From Diogma glabrata (Eukaryota; Arthropoda; Insecta; Diptera; Cylindrotomidae), in contig OY856186.1 in assembly GCA_963693315.1 (NCBI GenBank), positions 232,336,392 through 232,400,391 of the forward strand: a stretch of 64,000 bases of DNA. The letters are read 5' to 3'. Under the pieces are notes generated by a model, which made no database searches, was not told the DNA's origin, and saw nothing but the letters and a program-made list of their open reading frames with translations. A program made the translations under genes and the position numbers. Numbering within the stretch: position 1 is the stretch's first letter; every line of letters starts with the position of its first letter. Shown here piece after piece: positions 33,739 through 44,381 of the stretch.

Positions 33739-34107
33739 TTAAAAATTCAGATAAAATACATATTTTCGAATATTTTGGTTTTTACTGTTTAAATTAAAAA
33801 AGTGATATCCAACAAATCTCCAAAACATTTCTGCAGGAGACGGAAATTTCAAATTAAAGACATAAAACATTTTGAAGCATATGTCGACTGCTCTAATGAG
33901 GCTATTGAATGAATACTTGATAGTATCAAAATAAACAAAAATTTCTTGTACATCTTGAATACTATCGCCTATGCATAGTTTTATGGATTGGACATGCAAA
34001 TCGCATTTCTTTAAGAAGTTGAGGTGGTCTTCTACTGGTGGTGTGTTTGTATTCCAAGTGGATGGCAATTTGGTAGAATTATCCACATTAATGGTAGAAA
34101 AATCCAT
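33739..34107 (-). pseudogene. Partial transposon protein, ICFKMFYVFNLKFP block
   Basis: The 122-residue minus-strand frame begins MDFSTINVDNSTKLPSTWNT and contains KCDLHVQSIKLCIGDSIQDV and RAVDICFKMFYVFNLKFPSP. It lacks a catalytic domain and seems to be the C-terminal end of a larger transposon-borne protein; a similar hydrophobic 'ICFK-F-VFNLK-P' end occurs, from memory, in animal transposon-derived proteins. Assignment is tentative. It may also be a captured exon. Confidence 0.35.
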
Positions 34108-34505
34108 ATCAATCTATAAATAATTAAGAAAGATATAGCAAAGATATTGGAATAATTCTTATTATAAGACTAATAATAATTCTCAAATTGAAAGGTACTA
34201 TTCCACTGAAAGTTACTGTTCTCACATTGAAAGTAACAATTCTCAGTTTGAAAGAAAAACGGTATAGTAACAAATTTCAGGTTGGTCTTAAATTTGACAT
34301 TTATCGAAATTTACTGGAATTGTATTTATTATGTATTTATATACGAAAAAGCAGATAATGTTTACCAATCTGAAGCCTGATGGTAATGTATAATACGGTA
34401 ATTTTTTTTATATAACTTTGGTGGTGTTTTCCTTTATTTCGCATAATCTATATTTTGCGCAGGCTTTCCACACATGATCAAACTCCTCCACACATGATCA
34501 AACTC

Positions 34506-35222
34506 CAAATTGTGTTGTGCTCTTAAGCTTTTTATGCATTAGGGATAGTGAAATAATTAAAATCGCATAAAAATATGGAAATTAAATGAACCTTCATTTC
34601 TGAAAATACTTTAGTTTAGTGTAAAATAACAATAATAAAGTGTTGAATAATAATAAAGTTCAGATATTATATAAAATATTATAATATTATATAATATGTT
34701 GTATATTGTAATATAATAATAATGTAATATAATATATTACATATAATATATAATTGATAATTGTTTCCGTCGAGTCTCTACTTTAGGGAACCCGAAAAAC
34801 TTCACTAAATCTTTTCCACTTCTCATTCCACATTGAAATACGCAACAGGTTATTTATTACCATGTTTCCCAGGCACCAAAAACTGTTCCTGTTAACAAAA
34901 TCGAAAATTATAATTTTCACTATATGTACATATATGCATAATTTTATTAGATTTTACCAATTTTATTTAATTACCAATTTTATATAATATTGTCTCTGAA
35001 CTTTTTTTATTATTATTTTACACTTTATTATTGGCATTTTACACTAAACTAAAGTATTTGATATTGTTAGTTTTTTGTAAATAAACCGAAATAAAAATAT
35101 GGAAATTAAATGAAACTTCATTTCTGAAGAAATGAAGGTTGGTTTAATTTCCACATTTTAATGCGATTTTAATTATTTCAGTATCCCTAATGCATTAAAA
35201 ACTTAAGAACACAACACAATTA
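34506..35222. repeat. Inverted repeat inside the CACTG element
   Basis: AAATTGTGTTGTGCTCTTAA...ATTAAATGAACCTTCATTTC (34506-34600) is mirrored at about 35128-35222. A second, inner inverted block (ACTTTAGTTTAGTGTAAAAT and its complement) lies at 34609-34628 and 35037-35056. An ATATAATAT-rich stretch (34660-34760) fills part of the centre. Possibly a further nested foldback element. Confidence 0.75.
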
Positions 35223-37669
35223 ACAATTTAATTAATTATTGTTTTCAAAAATTCACTTCTTAAACACTTTTAATTGAAATCAAAATAACCAAATTTGCAA
35301 AGAAAATTTTAGTTATTTTACATGCACAAATTAAAACAGCTGATTTGAGCTGTCACAATATGTTTGGGAAAAGGCTCTATATACCAATAATTTTAAAGAG
35401 TCCCGTTATGTACATACGTTATTTACGAATAGACAAAAAAGTTGCAAATAAATACACAAACTTACCGTTGTTTTTATTATTCTTAATTATTCACTTTTAT
35501 TATTATTATTAATTATTCACTTTCCACTATTTTATTATTATTATTTTTATTGAACTGTAAAATAATAATTTTCTAATTTAAGTTATTACTAAAAGTCGGG
35601 ACGACTCGGAAGAAAGTGAAAGTAAAACTAATTTGTTGTTGAATAGCTACGTGCCAAGATGATGTCTTAACGGTAACTATTTCATAACTCTATGCTAAAA
35701 TTTCATAAATTTTTCAAAATAGAACATAAATCAATGAACAAAAATCATAAAATTATGTCAAAACATGAATATGTCATAAAATTAGAATACTTTATCATTA
35801 AATTAGGCAAATTGGTCATAATTTTTTATTTTTTATATTTTAATGCCACAATACATGTTATTAATGACAACAAACGTTAAACAATTACAAATTCATTAAT
35901 TTTTTTGTTTGAGAAAATTTAATGATTGAAAATTCATGTGTTTAATGACACAGATAAATTTTGTCATTAAATTTTTAAACTTTTAATGCCATATTTCGTT
36001 GTGATAATGAAATTTTCGTTGTGTTTATGACACAGATTTTAATGATAACATGTCATTAATAACATGTTAGACATTATTTTCAGTGAAAGATCAACTACCG
36101 ATCTATTAAACTATGTAGCGCATTGTTGGAACAGCATGCTTGATAAAGGTAGTGAAATATACGTCATCATAGACATCTACAAAGCATTCGATCGAGTCTG
36201 GCATGCCAACTTAATCAAAAGCTCGTTACGTATGGTTTTCATCTCAATATTGTGAGCTGATTCAAAATTTTCTATCCAACCGATACATTTCGTTCTCCAT
36301 AGACGGATTTGCATCTGAGTCTAAACTAACGCTGGTGTACTCCAAGGCTCAGTATTGTCCCCAACCCTATTTTTGATTTATATCAACGAATTGCTGAAAA
36401 TTACTAGCAACCCAATAAATAGTTTGGCAGATGATAGTACTCTGCACAAGTAGTTCGAGCCCCTTCCTTCAAAAGGTAAAATGCACGAACGAATTAATCC
36501 CACCCGGAGAGACGCTGCCATAAACGTGAATAAAGACCTAAAAGAAGTCGCCGATTGGGGTGACCAAAACCTGGTCAATTTCAACTCTACCAAAACACAG
36601 CTGTTGATTGCTTCCAGATCAAAGACCGAGTTCCCCAAAGATATTTTATTCAGCATGCGTGATGAACCAATAGGCACATGCAAAGACATTCGTTTATTGA
36701 GTGTCACAGTTTCAAATGACCTACTCTGTAACGCTCATGAAATGGCGATGGCAAAAAGCGCGTCTAGAAAACTCGGCCTCCCAAATGGATGCAAAAAAAT
36801 TTTCAATCCATACCGCAATTGCTCCATATTTATAAGTCCTATATTCGTCCCTGCATGAAGTACTGTTGTCAAGATTGGGTAGCAGCTTCTGTTTCCATCT
36901 TGGCCCTCTTGGACTCAACACCGTTCATCAACACCCAGTGGCGGATTACCATAGAGGCGGAAGAGGCGGCCGCCTCGGGCCCCACATGCACAGGGGCCCC
37001 CTCGCCACAAATAGTATTGATATTTCATAGGTATTCAAATATCAGATGACTGCGTTCATTCAACCAAAGTTTTTAAACCTAAAGATTTTTTTAATATTAT
37101 CCCACATGTAAAAGTGTTAGGTTGTCAATTTGTATTACTTTTTTTCATGTATGTATTTATTTTAATAATTCTAATTTGATAGTTTTATAATTTTTTAATG
37201 TACAAATTCGTTTTCCAATTTGTATAGTAAAAAAACATTTTGTTTTGAAAAGTTCCACTGTTACGAATGAAAATTAATACTAAAACTTTATTTGCAATGG
37301 GCTGTTATTATATCAATCGCAAAATTATTGATAAAATTAAAATCCAGATAAGTATTTTTTGGATATTTGAAGTATATTTGAGTTTTATGTTTTCATCAAT
37401 GATTTTGGATTTATTTTAAGACCTACAATTTATTGAAAGCATTAAACTGAAAACCTCAATTTTAAGCATATAATTGTACATATTTTAGATTAATTTCATA
37501 TATAACTAAATAAATGAAAACTTTTTAACGTGTAGAATTGAAATCTTTTATTGTATGTTTAAAATTCATGTATTTTTTATACAATACATGCTAAATTCAT
37601 CATTTGGATTAACGTTTGAAAAGGGTTTCCATATGATATGATTGATATCCCGAAAAACAATTTATACCT

Positions 37670-38595
37670 GATTGGTTATAAGTCTGTAAATTGTCGGTTA
37701 GAAATTACAACAACAAATAATAATTATTTTGTTAAATCACGCGAACCCTCGCCGAACGGGAATAACACAATAACGAATACTAATAAAATATTTAACGAAA
37801 TTTGCACGAAACAATAAACAGACCGATTAAAAATTAAAATTTGGTTATTACATAAAACCGCCATTGTACGATCAAAATTCATGACACTCATTCATCTTTA
37901 GAAATAAAAATTGTGCTTACTTTACACCGATAAATATCGGTTATTGTACGGACCTTGCTCAGTTATAAACAAAATTTAAAACAAAAAACGAAAATAAAAA
38001 GTTTTAATTTACTATAATATACATGAAATAAAAATCACAATTTTTGTACACGAAAATGTGTAAAAAATAGGGCAAAAACTATTGCAAATAAATATGGTTA
38101 AAAATTTTTGTAATTACATTTTACAGTTATTTTACAGTCAAATTCGATGTCCACGCAAAAATTTGTCTAGCTTAACATCGATAGTATCGGTTCGGTATCA
38201 ATGTACTGGGTAACCGACATCGGACGGTCCTCGGTCAGTTAAAAACCAAATCGAAAAAAAAACTAAAATCATTTATTATTTTATTTTTCTATCAGTTCAG
38301 TTGGAGTTCATCAACAGTTAATTAAAGGGTGCATAAAGAATTCTTTAAAAAAAAAAATTAAAAATATATTAGAAAAAAAAATTAAAATTGTGGTGAATAA
38401 CGATACAATTATGCATCTTATTATATAAAAGGTATGAGTATAATTTTTAATTTATTTTTTTTAAATAGAGTGTAAAGATTTTTTTAAAAAAAGTGAAAAA
38501 TTCATCATGTGTTTTAAGTTTGAGGTTAAGTGGATTGGATGGTATTTGTAATTGTTTCTATAATATTCACAATGATAATTGTGAAACCACCTTTT
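37670..38595. other. Left non-coding region of the Tnp2 element
   Basis: AT-rich 5' region with no ORF. ACCGATAAATATCGGTTATTG (about 37926-37946) and a second ACGG-CC-TCGGTCAGTTA-like phrase (38224-38240) echo each other, suggesting subterminal repeats. A promoter or upstream exon for the transposase may lie here but cannot be fixed by eye. Confidence 0.4.
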
Positions 38596-38607
38596 GAATC
38601 TTTCCTA

Positions 38608-39885
38608 CATATGTAAAAGTAATATTAACCATGGTAAAATTACCGGTAAAATTGGTAATATTACGTAATATTACTTAGGCTTGGTAAAATTGGTAAAATT
38701 GCAATAAAATGTGAACACCCATATGTGTAGGTAATTTTAACGTCTCTACGTGTTGCCACAAAGTAGATTACTTTAGGCAAACATTTATTTTGTGTACTGG
38801 TGTCGATCGGTGGGTTGGATTGGGTAGTTTTTTTACCTGGTTGTAATGACGCAGCTAGTCTGGATTAAGCAAAGCTAAATCTATGTCCTTTTGAAATCAA
38901 ATTGCTTCCATGAGGAAGGTTTCTTCATATACCCTGTTACTGGCAGTTTGCTGATTATCCGTTTTAATCACCCTCAAACACAAGCAACCTGTGTAGTAAT
39001 TTTGTTCACAACCCAATTTTAACGATGCAGCAGCAACAGATACGCAACGCAACGAATTATTATCACCGCTTCGTTGTAAATTTTTGCTGCGAAATTCACT
39101 CTCATATTAAATTTTCCTTGCGTTTTTGAAGGCAAATATATTCAGTGATTTGCGATGTATATTTTTACCATGAACGAGAAAGAAACAATGCATGAATTCG
39201 ATTTTGGTGTGACGTATTGCACGCGAAATTAATACAGCTATCCCAGTATTGGGCAGTGACATGTGTGGCACGTGAAAAGAAGCATGTGTAACACCATTGA
39301 CCATTCTCAATTGCAGGAACCGTGTTCATTTTCCAACCACATACGATGAAAGGAGCTTGATTGGGTTGCATTACGTACAGCCTAAATAAAGAAAGTTCCA
39401 TTGAAAACGCTTGGCTATCTGTCAATTCGCTCTTTGAATTTGAGCCATTGAAATGCATTTATACTTCTATTCTATGTGTAATACCTAAATATTTTCGAAT
39501 GCGGCAGAAAGTGTGTGCAGGATTTGTTGCATTTTTGCAGCTGTGAAAATAGCGGGTTATCTATTTATAGATGTCCTGCTATAAAAGAACAACAGCTGAA
39601 CTTCGTTCATGTATAGATGGCGCATAAATTTTTTTCCATTGTTGGATATGTATTTTCCTGTCTGATAATCTGCGTCTTATACTCGATAATAATAAATTCG
39701 ATTAGCATTTTATGTTTTTACAAACTAGGAAAAATTGTGATGGTTATCAATTTTTAATTAATTGAAATTACAACTATATTTTAATGTTTTGAAACAGTTT
39801 TATATTTTACCAATATTACCAATCTTACCGGTAGTTTTACGGTAAATTTACCAAAAATATATTTTACCGGTAAATTTACATCTGC
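38608..39885. mobile_element. Inverted-repeat element with 11-bp target duplication
   Basis: AATCTTTCCTA is present on both sides (38597-38607 and 39886-39896). The ends are inverted and built of short TTACCGGTAAAATTGGTAAT-type words: CATATGTAAA... on the left and the complement of ...TTTACATCTG on the right. Long (9-11 bp) duplications are usual for Mutator-like elements. The 1.28-kb interior has overlapping short frames (39107-39546) but no recognisable protein. Confidence 0.7.
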
Positions 39886-39917
39886 AATCTTTCCTAAATA
39901 TTTTTACATAATTCGTG

Positions 39918-39994
39918 TATGTGTGTGTGTGTGTGTGTGTACGAACGGGTGTGTGTGCTTACGTGCGGGTGTGTGTATGTGTGTGTGTGTGTGT
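39918..39994 (+). repeat. Interrupted (GT)n microsatellite
   Basis: A GTGTGT tract interrupted by ACGAACGGGT and GCTTACGTGCGG, just upstream of the transposase start. Confidence 0.9.
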
Positions 39995-40066
39995 GTGAAA
40001 GTGAAAATGTTGTAAAAAATTGTTGTTCAAAGTGTCTGATTTGGTATAATATCTGACATTTTAGAT

Positions 40067-42011
40067 ATGCCAAAAATCAAACCATTACGGGAGCTCTCAA
40101 TCCAGTCGTTAAAACGTAGGTTGAATTTGGACAGCAAAACCATTCCTGCCAAAAACCAAGAAGGCAAATCTAGGAATCAAAATCTGGGAAATGAGGAAAT
40201 ATGCGATAGTCATACTTATCAATTTGAAAATTTCAAACAAAATGACTTGGATGACGTTTCCGACAGTTTTTCTGAAACTCTTTCGGAATTTGATGAAGAA
40301 GAAGATAATGAAAACTTTGGTAAAGAAAATCCAGCCAAATTTCTTATGCAGTGGTCCACTAAATTTAATATAAAGGCAAATGCATTAAATGAGTTGTTAA
40401 ATTTCTTGAGAAGTTCAATTGGCCTTAACGTACCTGCTGATAGTAGGACTCTTTTGAAAACGCCAAAATATAGAGAACTAATTGATTGTCCACCAGGCAA
40501 ATATGTTCATATTGATGTAAAACCAAATTTAGACATACTTTTATCAAAATTTGATAATGTTTCTGTTTTAGAGCTAGATATCAATATAGATGGAATTCCT
40601 ATTACTAAAAGTAATAGAAGCTGTTTTTGGCCTGTATTAGGGAGAGTATTTAACTTAAATGAGAGATTAGTTTTTGTTATTGGCATTTATCATGGTTTTA
40701 ATAAACCAGATAACTTTAACACATATTTACGTCCCCTTCTCGATGAGTTAAGGGATTTGACGATAAATGGACACGTATATAATAGAACACAAATTTGTTT
40801 GAAAGTTAGGTCATTTATATGTGATGCTCCTGCGCGATCGGGTTTATTAGGCACAAAATCACATTGTGGATATTATGGTTGCCTCAAGTGTACGGTAGAC
40901 ACTTCGTTTAGACTTCGGTAGAGAGTTCGTAAAAAATAGGATGATTTTTTCAATTGAAAGTAATTGTGATTTACGAACTGATTCTTCGTTTAGACAGCGA
41001 ACACAAACGGAACACCATAAGTCCAACTCTATTCTTGAAGAATTTCCAATCAATATGGTAGATCAATTTCCTTTGGAATATTTACACCTTGTGTGCTTAG
41101 GAGTTATGAAAAAATTAATCCAAATGTGCTTGACCGGAGATTCCAAAAGTCTAATTAGCAGTAACGAAGTTTCCAGAATCTCTATAAATCTAAAAACAAT
41201 ATCACTAACACAACCTTGCGATTTTCAACGAACAATAAGACTATTGAATGATTTTTCATACTTTAAAGGTTCTGAATTAAGAGTTTTTTTGTTATATTCT
41301 GATCCATTTGTTTTAAAAGACGTGATTTGTTTAGAAAAGTATAAACATTTCATGTTATTACACGTTGGAATTTTTTTATTATGCCATCCTGAATTTTCTC
41401 GCACCAAACTTGAGCTAGCTGATAAAATTTTAAAAGAATTTGTTAATGCAACTAGCTCTTTGTACGGGCGACATCATTTAACGTATAACCTACATTGCCT
41501 TACTCATTTGACCCAAGATGCTAAGATCTTTGGTAAATTAGATAAATTTTCTGCCTCTCCTTTTGAAAGTTATATGTTTTTTATCAAACGTCTCTTAAAA
41601 AAGCCAAACCAACCATTAGCACAAATATGTAATAGAATATCAGAAATTAATAATGCAAGGACGTTAGCTTCTAAACGTTTAAAAACTATAAAATCATATC
41701 CTATTTTGAAAAAGGAGAAAAATAATCAGGGTAGAGTTTTATATAATTGTATTGAATTCCAAAACTTTGAGATAAAAAACGACATTCGAAATTGCTGGTT
41801 CCTATCAAAAACTAAATCCATTGTAAAATTTTCATGTGTAGAAGTAATTAACAACGAAATATGTATTTGGGGTAAGCAAGCAATCGATCTTACAGATTTT
41901 TATGATTTTCCAATTTTGTCAAATAAGCTTGACATTTTTGAAGCTACTTACTCTGACCAACCTGAAAAAAATTTAGCTATAGAGAAGTTGATAAAAAAAT
42001 GTTTGCAATGA
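40067..42011 (+). pseudogene. Tnp2-like DNA transposase, broken by one insertion/frameshift
   Basis: Two frames make one protein. The first (40067-40921) starts MPKIKPLRELSIQSLKRR, has an acidic stretch (about residues 62-86), then DINIDGIPITKS (about 168-180), FWPVLGRVF, CDAPARS (about 251-257) and GYYGCLKC (about 267-275). The second (from 40941, shifted +1) continues RMIFSIESNC, INMVDQFPLEYLHLVCLGVMKK and YGRHHLTYNLHCLTHLTQDA, and ends at 42011. DG, CDAPA and GYxxCxxC in this order are characteristic of Tnp2/Transposase_21-related proteins. The break at about 40892-40920 includes a repeated GGTAGA and a CTTCGTTTAGAC that also occurs 80 bp downstream. Otherwise about 640 codons are open, so decay is recent. 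Confidence 0.8.
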
Positions 42012-42140
42012 ACCTCCCGATTCCAGAAAGATTTGTTTTTTTTTTTCCAACAATCCATTCAGAGGAAAAAGGTGGACATTTTAATTTAATAATCGTTTAG
42101 CAAACAATATAATAATAATTGTTTTTATATTCCTTAGAAA

Positions 42141-43442
42141 ATGTATGCAATAATTGAAACCATAAATATTGATGGTGAGAAGGAGGTGTCCATCGTCTTG
42201 GAAAAGTGGATTCAGGACAATTTTGTTTTTTGGCCAATAAATTACCGTAAAGCGATTGGTTAATTAATTGTGGAAAGTAATTGGGAAAAATATCAATGCA
42301 AAATACTGAAAAGGAAATTGGCCACTTTTGCTGAGGCCAAAAAAATGGAAAAACATTTTGAAATTAATTCTAATTCCGAGAATGAACCCAACGAACTCAG
42401 AAAACCTCCAACTTTTGCTTTTAATCAATTCGATGATCAATTTAATAATAAGGGTAAACAGGAAAGTTCAAAATTAAATTCTGCTACTACAACTCAACAA
42501 TTACAAAAATCAGCTTTATTACAAAATTTAAACATACCAGGACCATCTACTTCATCCCCTACACCATTGTCGGATATAACTAACACAGACTATGCCATTA
42601 TTTTATCTAACAATCTTAATAGTACTTCATTTTCACCGGAGATGCCAACTTTACAACCTATAATAACAGATTTTTTGCAAAATGATGAAAGGGGACCAGG
42701 AACATATACAATAGAAGAATTATCAATTCCAATTATGAATAATTCCACAGTTAATGCGAATGAGATTATGGAAAAAATTAAACACATAGAAGAAACAATG
42801 CAACAAAATCAAACTCTTATACTAAATAATCAAGAGGTCATAATCCAAAATCAAAATATTGCAAAAGAATTGCTTGAAAATATATTACTAACAGTAAGAA
42901 AATCGGATCCGAAAATTGTCAAAAACAAATCTTTTAACTTTCCGAAAACACCAATGAACACGGTAGAAGAACTGGTTAATTTGAATAGGAAACCAACGAA
43001 CAAAGAATTTATGGAACAAGCGGTAATAAATACGGACACATTTTTATAAGTCATCAAATCAATTATTTATTTATTTGTTTGTTTATTTTTTCTAGACTCT
43101 ACACCTATTTCATTTTCAAGTTCCTAACACCAACAAAACAGTGAAATCAATTTTAGAATCTTTAATGAGCTATGACCTCATTATTAAATATTCATGGTCC
43201 GGACAATCTTCACTATCGAAAGGTAATTCTAATTTAGTAATTATATAATTTTAAATTGTAATGGGTTGATTTTAATTTTAATAGAAATAACCAAACTGGT
43301 GTTTAATGACAACATCTTTTTAATTCAACTGATGCTTGAAGTACAGAACTATTTGAATAAGGACAGCCCTGTAACGCTACAAAAAATTCAAAATAGCACC
43401 AAAGAATTTTTAAAGTGCGCCAACTTTCGAAATAAAAAATAA
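42141..43442 (+). pseudogene. DUF4806-type transposon protein, three exons, one in-frame stop
   Basis: From ATG 42141 the frame reads MYAIIETINIDGEKEVSIVL...NFVFWPINYRKAIG, meets TAA at 42261-42263, and goes on in the same frame with VESNWEKYQCKILKRKLATF. This W..Y..K-IL start and the C-terminal PMNTVEELVNLNRKPTNKEF are the two marks of DUF4806 proteins found beside Tnp2-like genes. By-eye splicing gives exons 42141-43022, 43096-43222 (VKSILESLMSYDLIIKYSWS) and 43285-43442 (EITKLVFNDNIFLIQLMLEV), with GT/AG borders and matching phases. A Gln/Asn-rich linker with a possible coiled coil lies in the middle (about 42780-42880). The function is unknown, probably accessory to transposition. Confidence 0.72.
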
Positions 43443-44292
43443 ACTTATATTCTAAACCAAGCAATTATTCAAAAAATAATTGTATAAGAACAAATAAATG
43501 AAATTAATTAAGCAATAAATAAATCAAAATAATGAATTAAATTAAAAATATTAAACATGTTCTTTTTAAATTTATAAATCTATATCAAATTATGAATAAT
43601 GGATCAGAAATAAAGTCGTGCAAAGAAACAACCGATAAATGAATTTATTTGGATATAATTAGATCTAGTACATATACACATACATATTTTCTGGGGCCGA
43701 AAGATTTCCAATTTCGCTGTTAACTAATTATTAGAGAGATTTTTAATTTTTTGATGGGGCAGGGTAATGTCCAGCTTAATAGCAAGACATACCTTACAAT
43801 TCGACAAAGGTTCGTCATTTCTTAGTTTTAATGACAGTTAAATGATATTCCCATACGTTTTAAAAACGTTGCATCTTAAGTTGGTGAAACGGTAGTTAAA
43901 CGGACCATAAAATGTAGATTTATATGGCAGTTTACGGTTATTTCGATAGGTCAGTAAAATGTTTACCCTTTGTTTTTCAATACGTCAGTTAAATGACAGT
44001 TTAACGGAGCATAAAATGTTAACCTTAAGGTTGGTAATACGACAGTTCAACAAAACCAGTAAATGTTTGAAATCAAAATATTTTAAGGACGGTTAATTGT
44101 CATTTCATTAAGTGAGTAAACTGTTTTCCCTAAAGTCGGTAAAATGACGGTGAAAAAGATCATATATAACGCCCCATAGTCTGCGAAAACATGTACTTTT
44201 TAAAGACTTTTAACCAAAAAAGTCTACAAAATAACTGCATGGTCCTCAGGACAGTTTTTTTACAGTACAAAAAATGTTAATTGTTTTTCGGG
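43443..44292. repeat. Right subterminal repeat cluster of the Tnp2 element
   Basis: Between about 43835 and 44160 there are some eight variants of CAGTTAAATGACAGTTTAAC / GGTAAAATG / CAGTAAAATGTTTACC. Such arrays bind transposase in CACTA-like elements. The first 390 bp hold no recognised feature. Confidence 0.65.
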
Positions 44293-44381
44293 TATAGTAT
44301 AGGTGTTTTACTGTTTTAGCTTTAGTTGTATATTTCGTTTTATCAACGTTGATTGGAAAAAAGATTGTCTAAAAAATTTGT

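Larger units (their letters stand above)
33097..36085. mobile_element. CACTG-ended DNA transposon, 2989 bp, inserted in LINE copy 3
   Basis: The ends are CACTGAAAG... and ...TTTTCAGTG, and removal restores the LINE reading GAAACAAAAGATCAACTACC. Flanking A's (AAA on both sides) are compatible with a 2- or 3-bp duplication. Both subterminal regions are crowded with variants of TTAATGA/TCATTAA and ATGACA (for example within 33200-33480 and 35750-36070), the arrangement expected of CACTA/EnSpm-type subterminal binding sites. Coding capacity is limited to one partial frame. Confidence 0.85.
32374..36927 (+). pseudogene. Degenerate LINE copy 3, split by a 2989-bp insertion
   Basis: The sequence from 32374 matches the reverse complement of the LINE at about 56444, truncated in ORF2. 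It has an approximately 60-bp deletion near 32547, a premature stop at 32770-32772, further stops and indels after 36100 (for example TAG replacing the codon before TTCGAGCC at 36451), and is separated at 33096/36086 by an inserted transposon. The RT motifs are recognisable: SNYRPIALLSV before the insertion and FDRVWHANLI after it. It ends at GGACTC (36916), where the sequence jumps to a different LINE-type 3' segment. Confidence 0.88.
37649..44292 (+). mobile_element. 6.6-kb Tnp2/DUF4806 element nested in the hAT
   Basis: CCCGAAAAACAATT at 37649 is mirrored by AATTGTTTTTCGGG ending at 44292, and TAT flanks both sides (37646-37648 and 44293-44295). These borders enclose two plus-strand genes, a Tnp2-like transposase (40067-42011) and a DUF4806-type protein (42141-43442). 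The right subterminal 500 bp holds a cluster of CAGTTAAATG/GGTAAAATG repeats, and the left has scattered relatives (GGTTATTA, CGGTTATTGTACGG). A 3-bp duplication and Tnp2-like protein fit a CACTA-related lineage, though the terminal bases are CCCG instead of CACTA/G. Confidence 0.85.

Noticed and set aside
39107..39546. Overlapping frames on both strands inside the 38608-39885 element
   Set aside because: No frame has recognisable motifs and they contradict each other in strand; chance frames in a locally less AT-rich stretch.
42251..42282. A tiny intron (GTAAAG...AAAG) removing the TAA in the DUF4806 gene
   Set aside because: About 30 bp is too short for a normal insect intron and the result would not keep the conserved N-terminal frame; an in-frame stop is the simpler reading.
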